NCBI RefSeq assembly: GCF_004843545.1
Contig: NZ_CP039457.1
Span: 1,392,501-1,456,500, forward strand
Direction of reading: 5' to 3'
Origin: Streptococcus pasteurianus
Lineage (GTDB): Bacteria > Bacillota > Bacilli > Lactobacillales > Streptococcaceae
DNA length: 64,000 nt
Shown: positions 41,774 through 51,569 of the stretch, piece after piece
Layout of the letters: each line of letters begins with the position of its first letter
How positions within the stretch are numbered: position 1 is the first letter of the stretch
Position numbers and translations under genes: made by a program
The notes under the pieces: model-generated
Seen by the model: only the letters and a program-made list of their open reading frames with translations
The model's database searches: none
Told to the model about the DNA's origin: nothing

Positions 41774-43159
41774 TTAACCAACTGAACCTTCCATGCTCAT
41801 GGTAATCAGACTGTTTAATTCAACAGCGTATTCCATTCGTAATTCTTTCGTAATTGGCTCCATAAAGCCGTTGACAATCATTGCTGTTGCTTCTTCTTCT
41901 GAAATACCTCGGCTCATCATGTAGTACAACTGATCCTCAGATACTTTGGAAACTTTAGCTTCATGTTCCAAAGCCACGTTTGAATTGTGAATTTCATTGA
42001 ATGGAATTGTATCTGAACTTGATAAATCATCCATGAGAATCGTATCACATTCAATGTGGGATTTTGAGCCACCGCTATTTTTGCCAAAATAAACAGAACC
42101 ACGATAGTCTGTCTTACCACCGTCTTTGGCAACTGATTTAGAAATCAAGGTTGAAGAAGTGTGTGGAGCATTGTGATATACCTTACAACCCGCATCCAGA
42201 TGTTGTCCATAATTTGCAAATGCCATAGATAGAACTGATGTTCGGGCGTGTGGTCCGTTTAAGATGGAACATGGGTATTTCATGTTTACCTTACTTCCGA
42301 GGTTACCGTCAATCCATTCTAACATACCGTTTTCCTCAACTGTTCCACGTTCGGTAACAAGATTATAGACATTGTCAGACCAGTTTTGGATGGTTGTGTA
42401 GCGGAAACTTGCATCACGTTTAACGATAATTTCAACCGTTGCCGCATGCAGACTATTGGTTGTGTAATTTGGCGCAGTACAGCCTTCGATGTATTGAATG
42501 GAAGCACCTTCATCTACGATAATCAAACTACGTTCGAATTGCCCAGCGTTTTCACCATTAATGCGGAAATAGGTTTGAACAGGAATGTCACATTGCACGC
42601 CCTTAGGAACGTAAATAAAGGTTCCACCTGACCAAACAGCACCGTTTAAAGCAGCGAATTTATGCTCGCTATTAGAAACGATTTTTCCAAAATATTTTTT
42701 GAAAAGGTCAGGGTATTCTTGCAAGGCTGTGTCTGTATCTGTAAAGATAATGCCTTGCTTCTTGAATTCATCTTTCATATTGTGGTAAACCACTTCAGAC
42801 TCATACTGTGCCACTGCACCTGACAAAAATTGGCGTTCCGCTTCTGGAATCCCAAGACGTTCAAAGGTTTGCTTGATTTTGTCAGGAACATCATCCCAGT
42901 TATTGGCACGACGGTCGGATAACTTTTGAAAATAAATAACATCGTCAAAATCAATTCCAGAAAGGTCCGGCCCCCAATCAGGCATTGGGAGTTTATGGAA
43001 CAACTCCAAACTTTTTAGGCGATACTCAAGCATCCAATCAGGCTCATTTTTCACCTTTGATATATTGCGTACAATTTCCTCTGTCATCCCCTTACCTGTG
43101 GAATAGGTCGGATTGACATCATCGTGAAAACCATAATCGTATTCTCTATTTTTTGCCAT
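41774..43159 (-). CDS. sufB: SufB, Fe-S cluster assembly scaffold (no other suf genes nearby)
   Basis: 461 aa. [73 protein letters not shown] (conserved Cys), and [17 protein letters not shown] plus [20 protein letters not shown] are SufB signatures. SufB works in a SufBC2D complex with SufC ATPase to build Fe-S clusters. In most streptococci it is the last gene of sufCDSUB; here no sufC, sufD, sufS or sufU flanks it and it is preceded by about 260 bp of non-coding DNA with a TATAAT. It may be a second copy or a displaced single copy. Start 43159 follows GAGG. Confidence 0.93.
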   Translation of the reverse strand: MAKNREYDYGFHDDVNPTYSTGKGMTEEIVRNISKVKNEPDWMLEYRLKSLELFHKLPMPDWGPDLSGIDFDDVIYFQKLSDRRANNWDDVPDKIKQTFERLGIPEAERQFLSGAVAQYESEVVYHNMKDEFKKQGIIFTDTDTALQEYPDLFKKYFGKIVSNSEHKFAALNGAVWSGGTFIYVPKGVQCDIPVQTYFRINGENAGQFERSLIIVDEGASIQYIEGCTAPNYTTNSLHAATVEIIVKRDASFRYTTIQNWSDNVYNLVTERGTVEENGMLEWIDGNLGSKVNMKYPCSILNGPHARTSVLSMAFANYGQHLDAGCKVYHNAPHTSSTLISKSVAKDGGKTDYRGSVYFGKNSGGSKSHIECDTILMDDLSSSDTIPFNEIHNSNVALEHEAKVSKVSEDQLYYMMSRGISEEEATAMIVNGFMEPITKELRMEYAVELNSLITMSMEGSVG

Positions 43160-43387
43160 ATAAAACCTCATTTCTAAACAAGACTTCATCCTTATATGAC
43201 CAGCTAAAACTTTCTTTATCAGTCAGGCTCCGCAAAGAGAGAAAATTACTTAAATAGCTTCAAAATTCAGTAATATCAAAGCCCTGCTAATTTAATTATT
43301 ATACCTTCTTTGACAAAGATTTTCACATAAAAAGTATTAAAATACAGCTTTTTAACATAAAAATAACTTTTATCAGCATTTAGGCAA

Positions 43388-43415
43388 CAAAAAAAGAGGT
43401 TCAACCTCTTTTTTT
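43388..43415 (-). terminator. Terminator after flavodoxin
   Basis: Minus-strand AAAAAAAGAGGTT-GAACCTC-type hairpin with a T tract directly after the flavodoxin stop. Between it and sufB (43160-43387) only a promoter-like AAGGTATAAT and AT-rich DNA are seen. Confidence 0.75.
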
Positions 43416-43417
43416 GA

Positions 43418-43861
43418 TTAATTTACTTTTTCAGAAATTGTTTCTGCAAAAGCTTCCAATTTTTGAATATCTTCATCATCAGCTGACAAATCAACCTTGA
43501 TAGAATCAGCACCTTTTGTAGCACCAGTTAATGCAAATTGAGCTTCAAATTCATCAACTGCTTTACAGAAATAATCGTAGAAAGTATCACCAGAACCAAC
43601 AACACCAAAGATTTTATCTGACAAATCAACGTCGGCAAGATCTTCGTAGAAATCAACGATTTCGTCTGGCAATTCACCATCGCCATAAGTGTATGATGCT
43701 ACGATAGCAACATCAGCATCTTCAAAATCAGCTGCATCAACAGTTGTGCATTCGTCAACTTCGACAATGTGTCCAAGTTCTTCAAATTTATTTCCTACAA
43801 TGTCAGCAATTTCTTCAGTGTTTCCTGTCATGCTGGCATAGACAATCTTAACTAAAGCCAT
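43418..43861 (-). CDS. Flavodoxin
   Basis: 147 aa, strongly acidic electron carrier binding FMN. The phosphate loop is YASMTGNTEEIADIV (residues 8-22), the 60s loop contains SYTYGDGELPDEI and the 90s loop GSGDTFYDYFCKAV. Likely partners in streptococci are pyruvate formate-lyase activation and other reductive steps. Start 43861 (MALVKIVYASMTG), preceded by GGAGGAAAC. Confidence 0.93.
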   Translation of the reverse strand: MALVKIVYASMTGNTEEIADIVGNKFEELGHIVEVDECTTVDAADFEDADVAIVASYTYGDGELPDEIVDFYEDLADVDLSDKIFGVVGSGDTFYDYFCKAVDEFEAQFALTGATKGADSIKVDLSADDEDIQKLEAFAETISEKVN

Positions 43862-43886
43862 AGTTTCCTCCAAACATAAACTACCA

Positions 43887-44921
43887 CTATTGTAGCATAT
43901 TTTTACAGAAATGTTTCATATAATTATCAATTTTTGATAATAATTCAGCTTTTTGGGCTTCATTTGTGAAAGAAGCTTGGATAGCATTTTTATTAAAGGC
44001 TAGAAAATCAGCTACACTTACCCCAAAGTGTTTGACAAAAAGAGTATATTCTTTGGTTAAATTGGTATCAGAAACTGTTCGGGTATCCGTATTAATCGTA
44101 ATTTTAGCACCAGCATTTTTTAAAGCTAGAAATGGAAATTCATCCAATGATTTAGCGGCTTTTGTCTGTAAATTACTTGTTAAACATAGCTCTAGCTCTG
44201 CTGTAACACCTTTTTCGATGAACTCTTGAATTAATTCAGGCTGATTGTAAATAGCTGTACTATGCCCGATGCGCTTAATATCATGGGTGATAGAGTCTGC
44301 AATATAATGCGCACAGCCACATTCTCCAGCATGAAAAGTCATTGGAAGTCCTAGCGCTTGTGTTTCTTTAATCAAATCGGCCAATTGAGCAGGTGGAAAG
44401 TCCAATTCATTTCCCGCGAAATCAAAACCAAACAAACCTTTTTCAGCTAACTCAACAACATGTTCAAAAATATCTCGCGTCACTTCTTTTGGCGACTGCT
44501 TCATGCCACAGACGAGCACTTTAGCGACAATGCCAAAGTCTTCTTCAGCTTGCTTGAGCCCAGCAAGCACTACTTCTACCGTCTCAGAAGCACTCAAGCC
44601 CTCATCCATTGACACTTCAGGCGCAAAACGAATTTCAGTATAAATCACGTTTTCTTGTGCTGCTTGTCTTGCAACGTCATAAGCTGCCAAATGTAGCGCT
44701 TCTTTGGTCTGTAAAAGTAGACGAACAAAATCAAAAGTTTTGAAATAATCCATTAAAGATTCTGCATTTTCTGGCGCAACCACCAATTGTTTCAGCTCTT
44801 TATCTGACACTGTTATATTTGCCATTTCTGCCAATTGATGAATGACCCCCAGTGAGATAGAAACCTCCAAATGACAATGTAATTCTGCTTTTGCTAAATC
44901 CTTTAATGTTGTTTTATCCAA
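43887..44921 (-). CDS. add: Adenosine deaminase
   Basis: 344 aa TIM-barrel metal-dependent deaminase converting adenosine to inosine in purine salvage. Zn ligands: HCH of KAELHCHLE (residues 15-17), His in MTFHAGECG with its catalytic Glu, His of IGHSTAI, and the Asp of [21 protein letters not shown] precedes the ATG. 13 bp upstream of flavodoxin, so the two may be cotranscribed. No near relative such as adenine deaminase fits as well. Confidence 0.93.
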   Translation of the reverse strand: MDKTTLKDLAKAELHCHLEVSISLGVIHQLAEMANITVSDKELKQLVVAPENAESLMDYFKTFDFVRLLLQTKEALHLAAYDVARQAAQENVIYTEIRFAPEVSMDEGLSASETVEVVLAGLKQAEEDFGIVAKVLVCGMKQSPKEVTRDIFEHVVELAEKGLFGFDFAGNELDFPPAQLADLIKETQALGLPMTFHAGECGCAHYIADSITHDIKRIGHSTAIYNQPELIQEFIEKGVTAELELCLTSNLQTKAAKSLDEFPFLALKNAGAKITINTDTRTVSDTNLTKEYTLFVKHFGVSVADFLAFNKNAIQASFTNEAQKAELLSKIDNYMKHFCKNMLQ

Positions 44922-45012
44922 GTTAGCCTCCTTAATAAATTTTTTAGCTACTATCTAAACACATTATTGCATTTTTGCAAAGATGTTTTGAGGATTTTTT
45001 TGATTACTATGC

Positions 45013-45034
45013 ACAAAAAATACCAGCTGAAATC
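45013..45034 (-). terminator. Terminator after the 93-aa gene
   Basis: CCAGCTGA-AA-TCAGCTGG perfect 8-bp hairpin; on the minus strand it is followed by TATTTTTTG. Confidence 0.7.
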
Positions 45035-45061
45035 AGCTGGCTTTTGTAATCTAACCCCTTA

Positions 45062-45343
45062 TTAAAGTTTCTTACAAGTGATTGAAACAATTGCTTCGTG
45101 TTGCCCAAGTTTTGAGAAATTATTTTGTAGAATCCACATAAAAAATGCCCTATAAAATCGTTCTAAGTCAGAAAAAAAGTTATCGCTTTGGGAAAATTTT
45201 TCTTCCCAAGATTTCAAGTCGTATTCGACTTGATTGAGTTGTCGTTTTATTTCCAGTAAAAGTTTTTCTGGTACTCGTTGAAGTTTTAGAGCAACACGAA
45301 AAATTGAATCAAAAAAGGTAATCTCCGTGATATAAGTTATCAT
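45062..45343 (-). CDS. Hypothetical protein, 93 aa
   Basis: Start at ATG 45343 (MITYITEITFFDSIFRVALK) because GGAGGTGATAAAC lies directly before it; the longer reading from 45367 begins upstream of that site. The protein is soluble, mostly helical, with an amphipathic region (RVPEKLLLEIKRQLNQVEYDLKSWEEKF) and a more hydrophobic stretch (FYRAFFMWILQNNF). No membrane span, signal or domain recognised. The very good ribosome-binding site and its own terminator argue that it is expressed. Confidence 0.6.
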   Translation of the reverse strand: MITYITEITFFDSIFRVALKLQRVPEKLLLEIKRQLNQVEYDLKSWEEKFSQSDNFFSDLERFYRAFFMWILQNNFSKLGQHEAIVSITCKKL

Positions 45344-45437
45344 GTTTATCACCTCCACTAAAAACATAACAAAGAAAACTTAAAAGAAACCAAATTTTAA
45401 AAGCGCTTCAAATAGTCGTACTCGTTATCCTGCATAC

Positions 45438-45465
45438 AAAAAAGACGCCTATTAGCGTCTTTTTT
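45438..45465 (-). terminator. asnS terminator
   Basis: AAAAAAGACGC (45438-45448) and GCGTCTTTTTT (45455-45465) form a perfect hairpin; it immediately follows the asnS stop. Confidence 0.9.
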
Positions 45466-45472
45466 GTATATA

Positions 45473-46819
45473 CTAAGGTTTAATACGATGTAGCATACGT
45501 GGGAATGGAATGGCTTCACGGATGTGTTTTGTTCCAGCCACGAATGTTACCATACGTTCGATACCGATACCAAATCCAGCGTGTGGTACTGAACCGTATT
45601 TACGAAGGTCAAGGTAGAATTCGTATTCCGATTTATCCATTTCAAGGGCATCCATTTTAGCCACAAGAGCATCGTAATCATCTTCACGGACTGAACCACC
45701 GATGATTTCTCCGTAACCTTCTGGTGCAAGAAGGTCAGCACACAAAACGCGTTCCGGATTATCAGGAACTGGCTTCATATAGAAAGCTTTGAAGCTTGCA
45801 GGATAATTGATAACGAATGTTGGAACACCAAAATAGTTTGAAATCCAAGTTTCATGTGGTGAACCGAAGTCATCACCGTGTTCTAGATGTTCGTAATCAG
45901 CATCTTCGTCATTTTCATGTTCTTGAAGAAGCGAGATAGCATCATCGTAAGAAACACGTTTGAATGGTTCTGCAATGTATTTTTTAAGCAAATCAACGTC
46001 ACGTTCCAAGATTTCAAGGGCTTGTGGAGCACGGTCAAGAACACCTTGGATAAGAGCTTTAACATAAGCTTCTTGAAGATCAAGAGATTCTTCGTGTGAA
46101 AGGAATGAATATTCAGCATCCATCATCCAGAACTCAGTCAAGTGACGGCGAGTTTTTGATTTTTCAGCACGGAAAACAGGACCGAAGTCAAAGACACGAC
46201 CAAGCGCCATAGCACCAGCTTCAAGGTACAATTGACCTGATTGGCTCAAGTAAGCAGGTGTACCAAAATAGTCTGTTTCAAACAATTCTGTTGAATCTTC
46301 AGCCGCATTTCCTGATAAGATTGGGCTATCAAATTTGATGAAGCCATTTTTATCAAAGAATTCATAAGTTGCATAGATAATTGCATTACGAACTTGCATG
46401 ATAGCCATTTGTTTGCGTGAACGCAACCACAAGTGACGGTGATCCATTAGGAAATCTGTACCATGTTCTTTTGGAGTGATTGGGTAATCTTCTGAGTGAC
46501 CAACAATTTCAAGGTCTGTCACATCAAGCTCATAACCAAATTTTGAACGAGAATCTTCTTTGACAATACCTGTGATAAGGATAGAAGTTTCTTGGTTAAG
46601 GTGTTTGATAGTATTGAATTTTTCAGTTCCTTCTTCTTCACCAAATTTTTCGATGAAGTTTGGTTTGAAAGCAACAGCTTGGAAGAATGCTGTTCCGTCA
46701 CGAAGTTGTAGGAAGGCAATTTTTCCTTTTCCTGATTTGTTGGCAACCCAAGCACCGATTGTGACTTCTTCACCAACATGGTCTTTAACATCAATAATAG
46801 ATACGTAATCTTTAGACAT
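45473..46819 (-). CDS. asnS: Asparaginyl-tRNA synthetase
   Basis: 448 aa class IIb synthetase. N-terminal OB fold ([24 protein letters not shown]), motif 1 region around [16 protein letters not shown], motif 2 [21 protein letters not shown], motif 3 [15 protein letters not shown]. Asn rather than Asp specificity is supported by the short insert pattern and by the dinG-ypmB-aspB-asnS order known from Bacillus and streptococci. Start 46819 follows AAGAGGAAAT. Confidence 0.96.
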   Translation of the reverse strand: MSKDYVSIIDVKDHVGEEVTIGAWVANKSGKGKIAFLQLRDGTAFFQAVAFKPNFIEKFGEEEGTEKFNTIKHLNQETSILITGIVKEDSRSKFGYELDVTDLEIVGHSEDYPITPKEHGTDFLMDHRHLWLRSRKQMAIMQVRNAIIYATYEFFDKNGFIKFDSPILSGNAAEDSTELFETDYFGTPAYLSQSGQLYLEAGAMALGRVFDFGPVFRAEKSKTRRHLTEFWMMDAEYSFLSHEESLDLQEAYVKALIQGVLDRAPQALEILERDVDLLKKYIAEPFKRVSYDDAISLLQEHENDEDADYEHLEHGDDFGSPHETWISNYFGVPTFVINYPASFKAFYMKPVPDNPERVLCADLLAPEGYGEIIGGSVREDDYDALVAKMDALEMDKSEYEFYLDLRKYGSVPHAGFGIGIERMVTFVAGTKHIREAIPFPRMLHRIKP

Positions 46820-46837
46820 ATTTCCTCTTTTCAACTA

Positions 46838-47281
46838 TTACTCTGACACTTCTGTCAGTTTAATCTTACTTATTTTATTTTTTGTGCTATTGATTGTGAC
46901 TTGGTAGGTCATTTCTTTTTCGCCGCCGTCCCAGTCTTGACAATAGGTTAACTTGAAAGATTGCTTTCCAGATTTTGTCACCTTTCCTGTCAATTGACTA
47001 TAACCGCCAGAACCTACGGTATCTGATTTACTTGGATAAGTGTGATAAGTTACACCCTCTAAAGTAATAGCTTCGCTATTAACATCACTAGCTACCCAAG
47101 AATATCCCGTGCTGCTGTTACTAGCCAAATCAATTTCAAAGGTCTTTTCATCTGTACTAACACGATAATCTCCAAGTTCTGTTAGCTTGGGAGAGCTCGG
47201 TTTGAAATGAATTCCCAATCCGACTAATACAATTCCTAAAAAGGCGACTAATACAATAATGATTTTTCGTCTTTTAGACAT
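46838..47281 (-). CDS. Chagasin-like (I42) peptidase inhibitor, membrane anchored
   Basis: 147 aa. An N-terminal helix (IIIVLVAFLGIVLVGLGIHF, residues 7-26) anchors or exports an all-beta domain. Chagasin/ICP loops are recognisable: NSSTGYSW (L2, usually NPTTGY), GSGGYSQL (L4, usually GxGG) and a later CQDWDGGEK loop in place of RPW. Family members inhibit papain-like cysteine proteases with such loops. It sits between aspC (4-nt gap) and asnS, in the dinG operon, and depends on coupling since no strong ribosome-binding site is seen. Activity against any protease is unproven. Confidence 0.75.
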   Translation of the reverse strand: MSKRRKIIIVLVAFLGIVLVGLGIHFKPSSPKLTELGDYRVSTDEKTFEIDLASNSSTGYSWVASDVNSEAITLEGVTYHTYPSKSDTVGSGGYSQLTGKVTKSGKQSFKLTYCQDWDGGEKEMTYQVTINSTKNKISKIKLTEVSE

Positions 47282-47284
47282 AGC

Positions 47285-48466
47285 TTATTTTTCCATAAAG
47301 GCTTTCAAACGATTAACAGCGTCTTTCAAAGTGTCCAAGTCAGTGGCATAGCTCAAACGAACATTTTCAGGAGCACCAAAACCTGCACCAGTGACAAGAG
47401 CAACACCAGCTTCTTCGAGAATAGCTGTTGTAAATGCTGTGACATCTGTATAGCCTTTCATTTCCATCGCTTTTTTCACGTTAGGGAAAAGGTAGAATGC
47501 CCCTTGTGGTTTAATCACTTCAAATCCAGGAACTGCATTAAGCAATGGATAGATAGTATTAAGGCGTTCTTCGAAAGCTTGACGCATTGTCTCAATAGAA
47601 TCTTGTGGACCAGTAAGAGCTTCAATGGCTGCATATTGAGAAACGGCTGTCAAATTTGAGGTTGTTTGGCTAATAACTTTTGCCATTCCTGAAATAATTT
47701 CTTCTTCAGCAACCGCAAAACCGACACGCCAACCTGTCATGGCATAAGTTTTTGAAACACCGTTAACCACAACAGTTTGTTTTCTGATAGCTTCTGAAAT
47801 ACTTGAGATTGGTGTAAACTCATTACCATTATAAACCAACCGTCCATAAATATCGTCAGCAAGAATTATAATGTTGTGTTCTACTGCCCAATTTCCGATA
47901 GCTTCCAATTCATCACGTGTGTAAATCATACCTGTTGGGTTAGACGGCGAATTTAACAAGAGAACTTTTGTTTTTTCTGTACGAGCTGCTTCAAGTTGTT
48001 CAACGGTCGCTTTGAAATGATTGCTTTCAGTTGTCGCAACAGTTACTGGCACACCATCAACCATTTTGACTTGGTCAACATAAGACACCCAGCATGGTGT
48101 TGGGATAATGACTTCATCGCCTGGATTAAGAACAGTTGTAAAGAAAGTATAAAGGATAAATTTTGCACCTGTTGCCACAACCACTTGATTACGATTGATT
48201 GAATAGCCATAGAATTTTTCCATGTAGCTATTAATAGCATCTTTTAATTCAGGTAGTCCTGAAGCAACTGTGTAAAAGCTTGCTTTACCATTTTGAATTG
48301 CCTCAATAGCTGCATCTTGGATATTTTTAGGAGTTACAAAATCAGGTTCTCCCAAAGTAAGTGATGAAATATCACGACCTTCTGCTTTTAAGGCTTTAGC
48401 ACGCGCACTTGCTGCTAATGTCACACTTTCTTCCATGTTCAACACGCGATTTGATAAGTTTGTCAT
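47285..48466 (-). CDS. aspC: Aspartate aminotransferase (class I PLP)
   Basis: 393 aa. LGEPDFVTP (N-terminal), ATGAKFILYTFF, NSPSNPTGMIYT, ADDIYGRLVYNG, the PLP Lys in NGVSKTYAMTGWRVGF and the C-terminal Arg in VRLSYATDL match the subgroup Ib aspartate aminotransferases. It exchanges amino groups between aspartate and glutamate, supplying aspartate for asparagine and nucleotides. Start overlaps the ypmB stop as ATGA after GAAGGAGGGC. Confidence 0.92.
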   Translation of the reverse strand: MTNLSNRVLNMEESVTLAASARAKALKAEGRDISSLTLGEPDFVTPKNIQDAAIEAIQNGKASFYTVASGLPELKDAINSYMEKFYGYSINRNQVVVATGAKFILYTFFTTVLNPGDEVIIPTPCWVSYVDQVKMVDGVPVTVATTESNHFKATVEQLEAARTEKTKVLLLNSPSNPTGMIYTRDELEAIGNWAVEHNIIILADDIYGRLVYNGNEFTPISSISEAIRKQTVVVNGVSKTYAMTGWRVGFAVAEEEIISGMAKVISQTTSNLTAVSQYAAIEALTGPQDSIETMRQAFEERLNTIYPLLNAVPGFEVIKPQGAFYLFPNVKKAMEMKGYTDVTAFTTAILEEAGVALVTGAGFGAPENVRLSYATDLDTLKDAVNRLKAFMEK

Positions 48467-48933
48467 ATGCCCTCCTTCTTCACGAGCTCACTTGTTTCAA
48501 AATTCACAAGATAATAACCATTAGTAGCTGTTACTTCCCAAATAGGCGTTTCGTCATAAATACCATAAACAACCTTAGAAATACCAGTCGCTCCATTTGC
48601 TGTCGCAACTTGCTTAGCTTCTTTACGACTAATACCATCATTTACAGAGTAGACATAAACTTCACCATTGTCCTCGCCAACAGACACAATCTTTTGCTCT
48701 CCAGATGATGTTGTCCCATAAACGCTATAATAAGTCTCTGAACCATTATAAAGGTCAACTGAAGATGTTTCTGTCAAATCAGCTTTTTCAACGGCAACTT
48801 GGGTAGCCAATTTTTCTGCGTCCAGTCTCGGTTTCACTGATAGATACAAAACCGTCACCACAGAAATCAAGAGAACTAAGAAAATCAAGCTAAAACCAAG
48901 TAAATACTGTTTTACTGGTGTTAATTTTTTCAT
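48463..48933 (-). CDS. YpmB-like membrane-anchored protein (DUF5590/PepSY-like)
   Basis: 156 aa. N-terminal helix LLGFSLIFLVLLISVVTVLYL (residues 11-31) then an extracytoplasmic region with two short PepSY-like repeats (AEKLATQVAVEKADL..., and ISRKEAKQVATANGATGIS...) and the end PIWEVTATNGYYLVNFETSELV. Same place as ypmB between dinG and aspB in Bacillus. Function unknown. GGGAGAAG precedes the ATG. Confidence 0.85.
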   Translation of the reverse strand: MKKLTPVKQYLLGFSLIFLVLLISVVTVLYLSVKPRLDAEKLATQVAVEKADLTETSSVDLYNGSETYYSVYGTTSSGEQKIVSVGEDNGEVYVYSVNDGISRKEAKQVATANGATGISKVVYGIYDETPIWEVTATNGYYLVNFETSELVKKEGI

Positions 48934-48963
48934 TTACTTCTCCCTTTTAGTTTATCCCCTTTA

Positions 48964-51447
48964 TTATAGCAAAAAATTCTTTATTTCTGTTAGACTCTTT
49001 GAAAATTTTTGAGAAGAAAGGTAAAATTCTTCTGTCAAAGCATCATTTATCATTTTTCCGTATGATTTTGTCAATATCCGATTGTCTAAAATGAGCACAG
49101 CTGAGCGTTGATTGTCACGTCTCATCGTACGTCCAATCGCTTGTTTTAATTTCAAGATTGCTAATGGTAATGAATAATCATAAAACGGTGATTTGGCTTG
49201 CGCTAGCAAATAATTGCTGATTTTTTGCACAAATAAATCCTTAGGATTTTCAAACGGCAATCGTGTGATGACCTCAATTATTTTATCTGCTTGAACAAAA
49301 TCCACACCTTCCCAGAAAGCGCCTGTTCCAAGAAGAATACGACTTTCACCACGTTCAAAACGACGTTTGACATTATAAGCCGTACCATTTTTCTCCTGCG
49401 TCAAATGATGAAGTGCCATATCATCTAGCAAATCAGAAACATCAAGCATTGTTTTCTTGGCATTAAATAACACCAAAATCGGCTCATCCAATTGTTTTAA
49501 CTGATAAATACGCTCTGCAATGGCTGAAGCATATTCTTCCTCAGAAATATCAGCGACATTTGGCATTTCCTCATCAATCCAAATATGTTGGGCATTCTGC
49601 TTATCATGCGCAATGCTCATGAAATGATAGTGTTCAAAGCCTAGCAAATCAGCTAAACTAACCTGCGGACTGATATGCAAGGTTGCCGAAATCATATAAG
49701 TCTTGCGTGTTTCGGGTAGAAATTCTTGAAAATTCAACAATTCTTCACTACTAGCATTTAGGTAAGTTTGACGTTTTTCATTTTCAACAATTGTCTCAAA
49801 CCAAAAATCAGTAAAAGGCTGCGCAAATAAGGCTAACAAATCCTCCAAACAAATATATCGCCAATCAGGATTGAAAGCCAGCAATTCATTGGTTGCTTGT
49901 TCTAAACGACGAGCGTCCTCTGTTGTCACATAGACCTCTTGATTTTGGTAAAAGCGTGTTGCCAAATGGCTCAATTGGAAAGAAAGGCTTTCTATCAATC
50001 GTTTTTCCAATGTCGATAAAGCTGCATCTAAGTGCTTTTCAAGTTTTTGCACCAATTGCGTTACGTTAACACGACGACGTGAAAATTGCTCCAAATTTAA
50101 AATCAATTTTTGGGCTTCATCAAAAACAAGCACTTTCTTAGCCGCAAACGCCTTATCATCTTGCACACGTTCTAAAAAATAAGCATGATTAATAATCAAT
50201 AGTTTGCTATGTTTCGCATTTTCATAAGTACGATTCCAAAAATCAACATCCTTATAAAGGGATTTTTCGCTTAAATTTCCATCATGTTTAATCTGGTCAA
50301 AATAAGCTTCAAATCGCTGTTTTTGTTTGATTTCATCTAAATCGCCAGTCTCCGTTTCAGTCAGCCAAACCAAAAGCTGCATTTTATAACGATTTACCAA
50401 ACGATTATCCCCTTCACGTCGCAAACTATCCGCGAAGGCATCTAATTTAATATAGTTACCAGGACCTTTAATTGATTGACACGGTATGTGAAAAACGTCT
50501 TGAATCTTTCTGACTTCATTTGCCATGATTTGGTCTTGAAGAACCTTAGTTGGTACGGAAACAATGACCTGCTCATCTTGAGCTAACTGGAGCAAAGGTA
50601 AAAGATAACCATAGGTTTTTCCAAGTCCTGCTTGCGCTTCTAAAAATGAGACCTGTGACGATTGAAAATCATCTTTAACCAACTGTGCAAACTGACTTTG
50701 CTTTTCACGCGCATCCAAGCCCAGAAGCGCCAAATTGACATCAAATGCTTCTGATAATTGACGCGCTTCACCAATCGTTTTTGGTTGTCGTAGCACTAAG
50801 CCACCAACTTCTTGAAAATCTTTTGGCGATAAAACCTTAGCCTGTTTGAAGCTTTCCTCAATTAACATCCCTGTTTCAAACAAAAGGTTATCAGCTAAAG
50901 GCAAAAGGCTTTCCAAGACTTCCTTGGGCAGGCTTTTCATTTTTGCTTTCAATTTTAAAAATAGCTGCGCAGTCGCATAGGCATCTGAAATTGCCGTGTG
51001 AGCATCTGCCAAATCTAAAGCTAAAACATCAGCTAAATTTCCCAAACTGTATTTCTCAAAAGTTGGATAAAAAACCTGCGCCAATTCAACCGTATCAACG
51101 CGAGGTGTTCGTAATTCATAGCCTTCCATGAATAATTGTTCTGCTAACAGATTGGCATCAAATTTGACATTGTGAGCCACAAAAACACAATCCTCAATTA
51201 GGTTAAAAATCTCCTGCGCAACTTGTGAAAAATCTGGCGCTTTTGCCAATTGCTCATCTGTAATACCAGTCAAATTAATAATATGTTCAGACAAAGCCTC
51301 GTGGGGATTGACATCCGTTTGATAGGTCTTGACGATTTCATCATTTTCAATAATCACAATCCCAACTTGAATAATTTCTGCCATTGCATGGGCACCCGTT
51401 GCCTCCAAATCCACAATAGCATATTTTTGAGAATTCACTTGCATCAT
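48964..51447 (-). CDS. dinG: DinG-type bifunctional exonuclease/helicase
   Basis: 827 aa. An N-terminal DEDDh 3'-5' exonuclease (YAIVDLEATGAHAMAEIIQVG; AHNVKFDANLL; HTAISDAYATAQLF) is fused to an XPD-like superfamily 2 helicase: Walker A EAQAGLGKTYGYLLP, Walker B VFDEAQKL, ISATL, GTGAFWEGVDF and AIGRTMRR. This Firmicute form lacks the four-Cys Fe-S cluster of E. coli DinG and in S. aureus is chiefly a nuclease. Start among ATG 51447 or 51444, just 9-12 nt after an extended -10 (TGGTATAAT, 51465-51457), so the leader is nearly absent. First gene of the operon. Confidence 0.93.
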   Translation of the reverse strand: MMQVNSQKYAIVDLEATGAHAMAEIIQVGIVIIENDEIVKTYQTDVNPHEALSEHIINLTGITDEQLAKAPDFSQVAQEIFNLIEDCVFVAHNVKFDANLLAEQLFMEGYELRTPRVDTVELAQVFYPTFEKYSLGNLADVLALDLADAHTAISDAYATAQLFLKLKAKMKSLPKEVLESLLPLADNLLFETGMLIEESFKQAKVLSPKDFQEVGGLVLRQPKTIGEARQLSEAFDVNLALLGLDAREKQSQFAQLVKDDFQSSQVSFLEAQAGLGKTYGYLLPLLQLAQDEQVIVSVPTKVLQDQIMANEVRKIQDVFHIPCQSIKGPGNYIKLDAFADSLRREGDNRLVNRYKMQLLVWLTETETGDLDEIKQKQRFEAYFDQIKHDGNLSEKSLYKDVDFWNRTYENAKHSKLLIINHAYFLERVQDDKAFAAKKVLVFDEAQKLILNLEQFSRRRVNVTQLVQKLEKHLDAALSTLEKRLIESLSFQLSHLATRFYQNQEVYVTTEDARRLEQATNELLAFNPDWRYICLEDLLALFAQPFTDFWFETIVENEKRQTYLNASSEELLNFQEFLPETRKTYMISATLHISPQVSLADLLGFEHYHFMSIAHDKQNAQHIWIDEEMPNVADISEEEYASAIAERIYQLKQLDEPILVLFNAKKTMLDVSDLLDDMALHHLTQEKNGTAYNVKRRFERGESRILLGTGAFWEGVDFVQADKIIEVITRLPFENPKDLFVQKISNYLLAQAKSPFYDYSLPLAILKLKQAIGRTMRRDNQRSAVLILDNRILTKSYGKMINDALTEEFYLSSQKFSKSLTEIKNFLL

Positions 51448-51554
51448 AACACATAGATTATACCATTTTTGCTAGGTACATTCATCTAATCTCAACATTA
51501 TTTTTAATCTCACATATCTCCAAATCTCACAAATATGACTTTTAGCCAAATTTT

Positions 51555-51563
51555 TGATACACT
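51555..51563 (+). promoter_or_regulatory. Extended -10 promoter of the MBL hydrolase gene (leaderless start)
   Basis: TGATACACT (51555-51563), then TTTTTT, then ATG at 51570; no Shine-Dalgarno. Confidence 0.65.
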
Positions 51564-51569
51564 TTTTTT

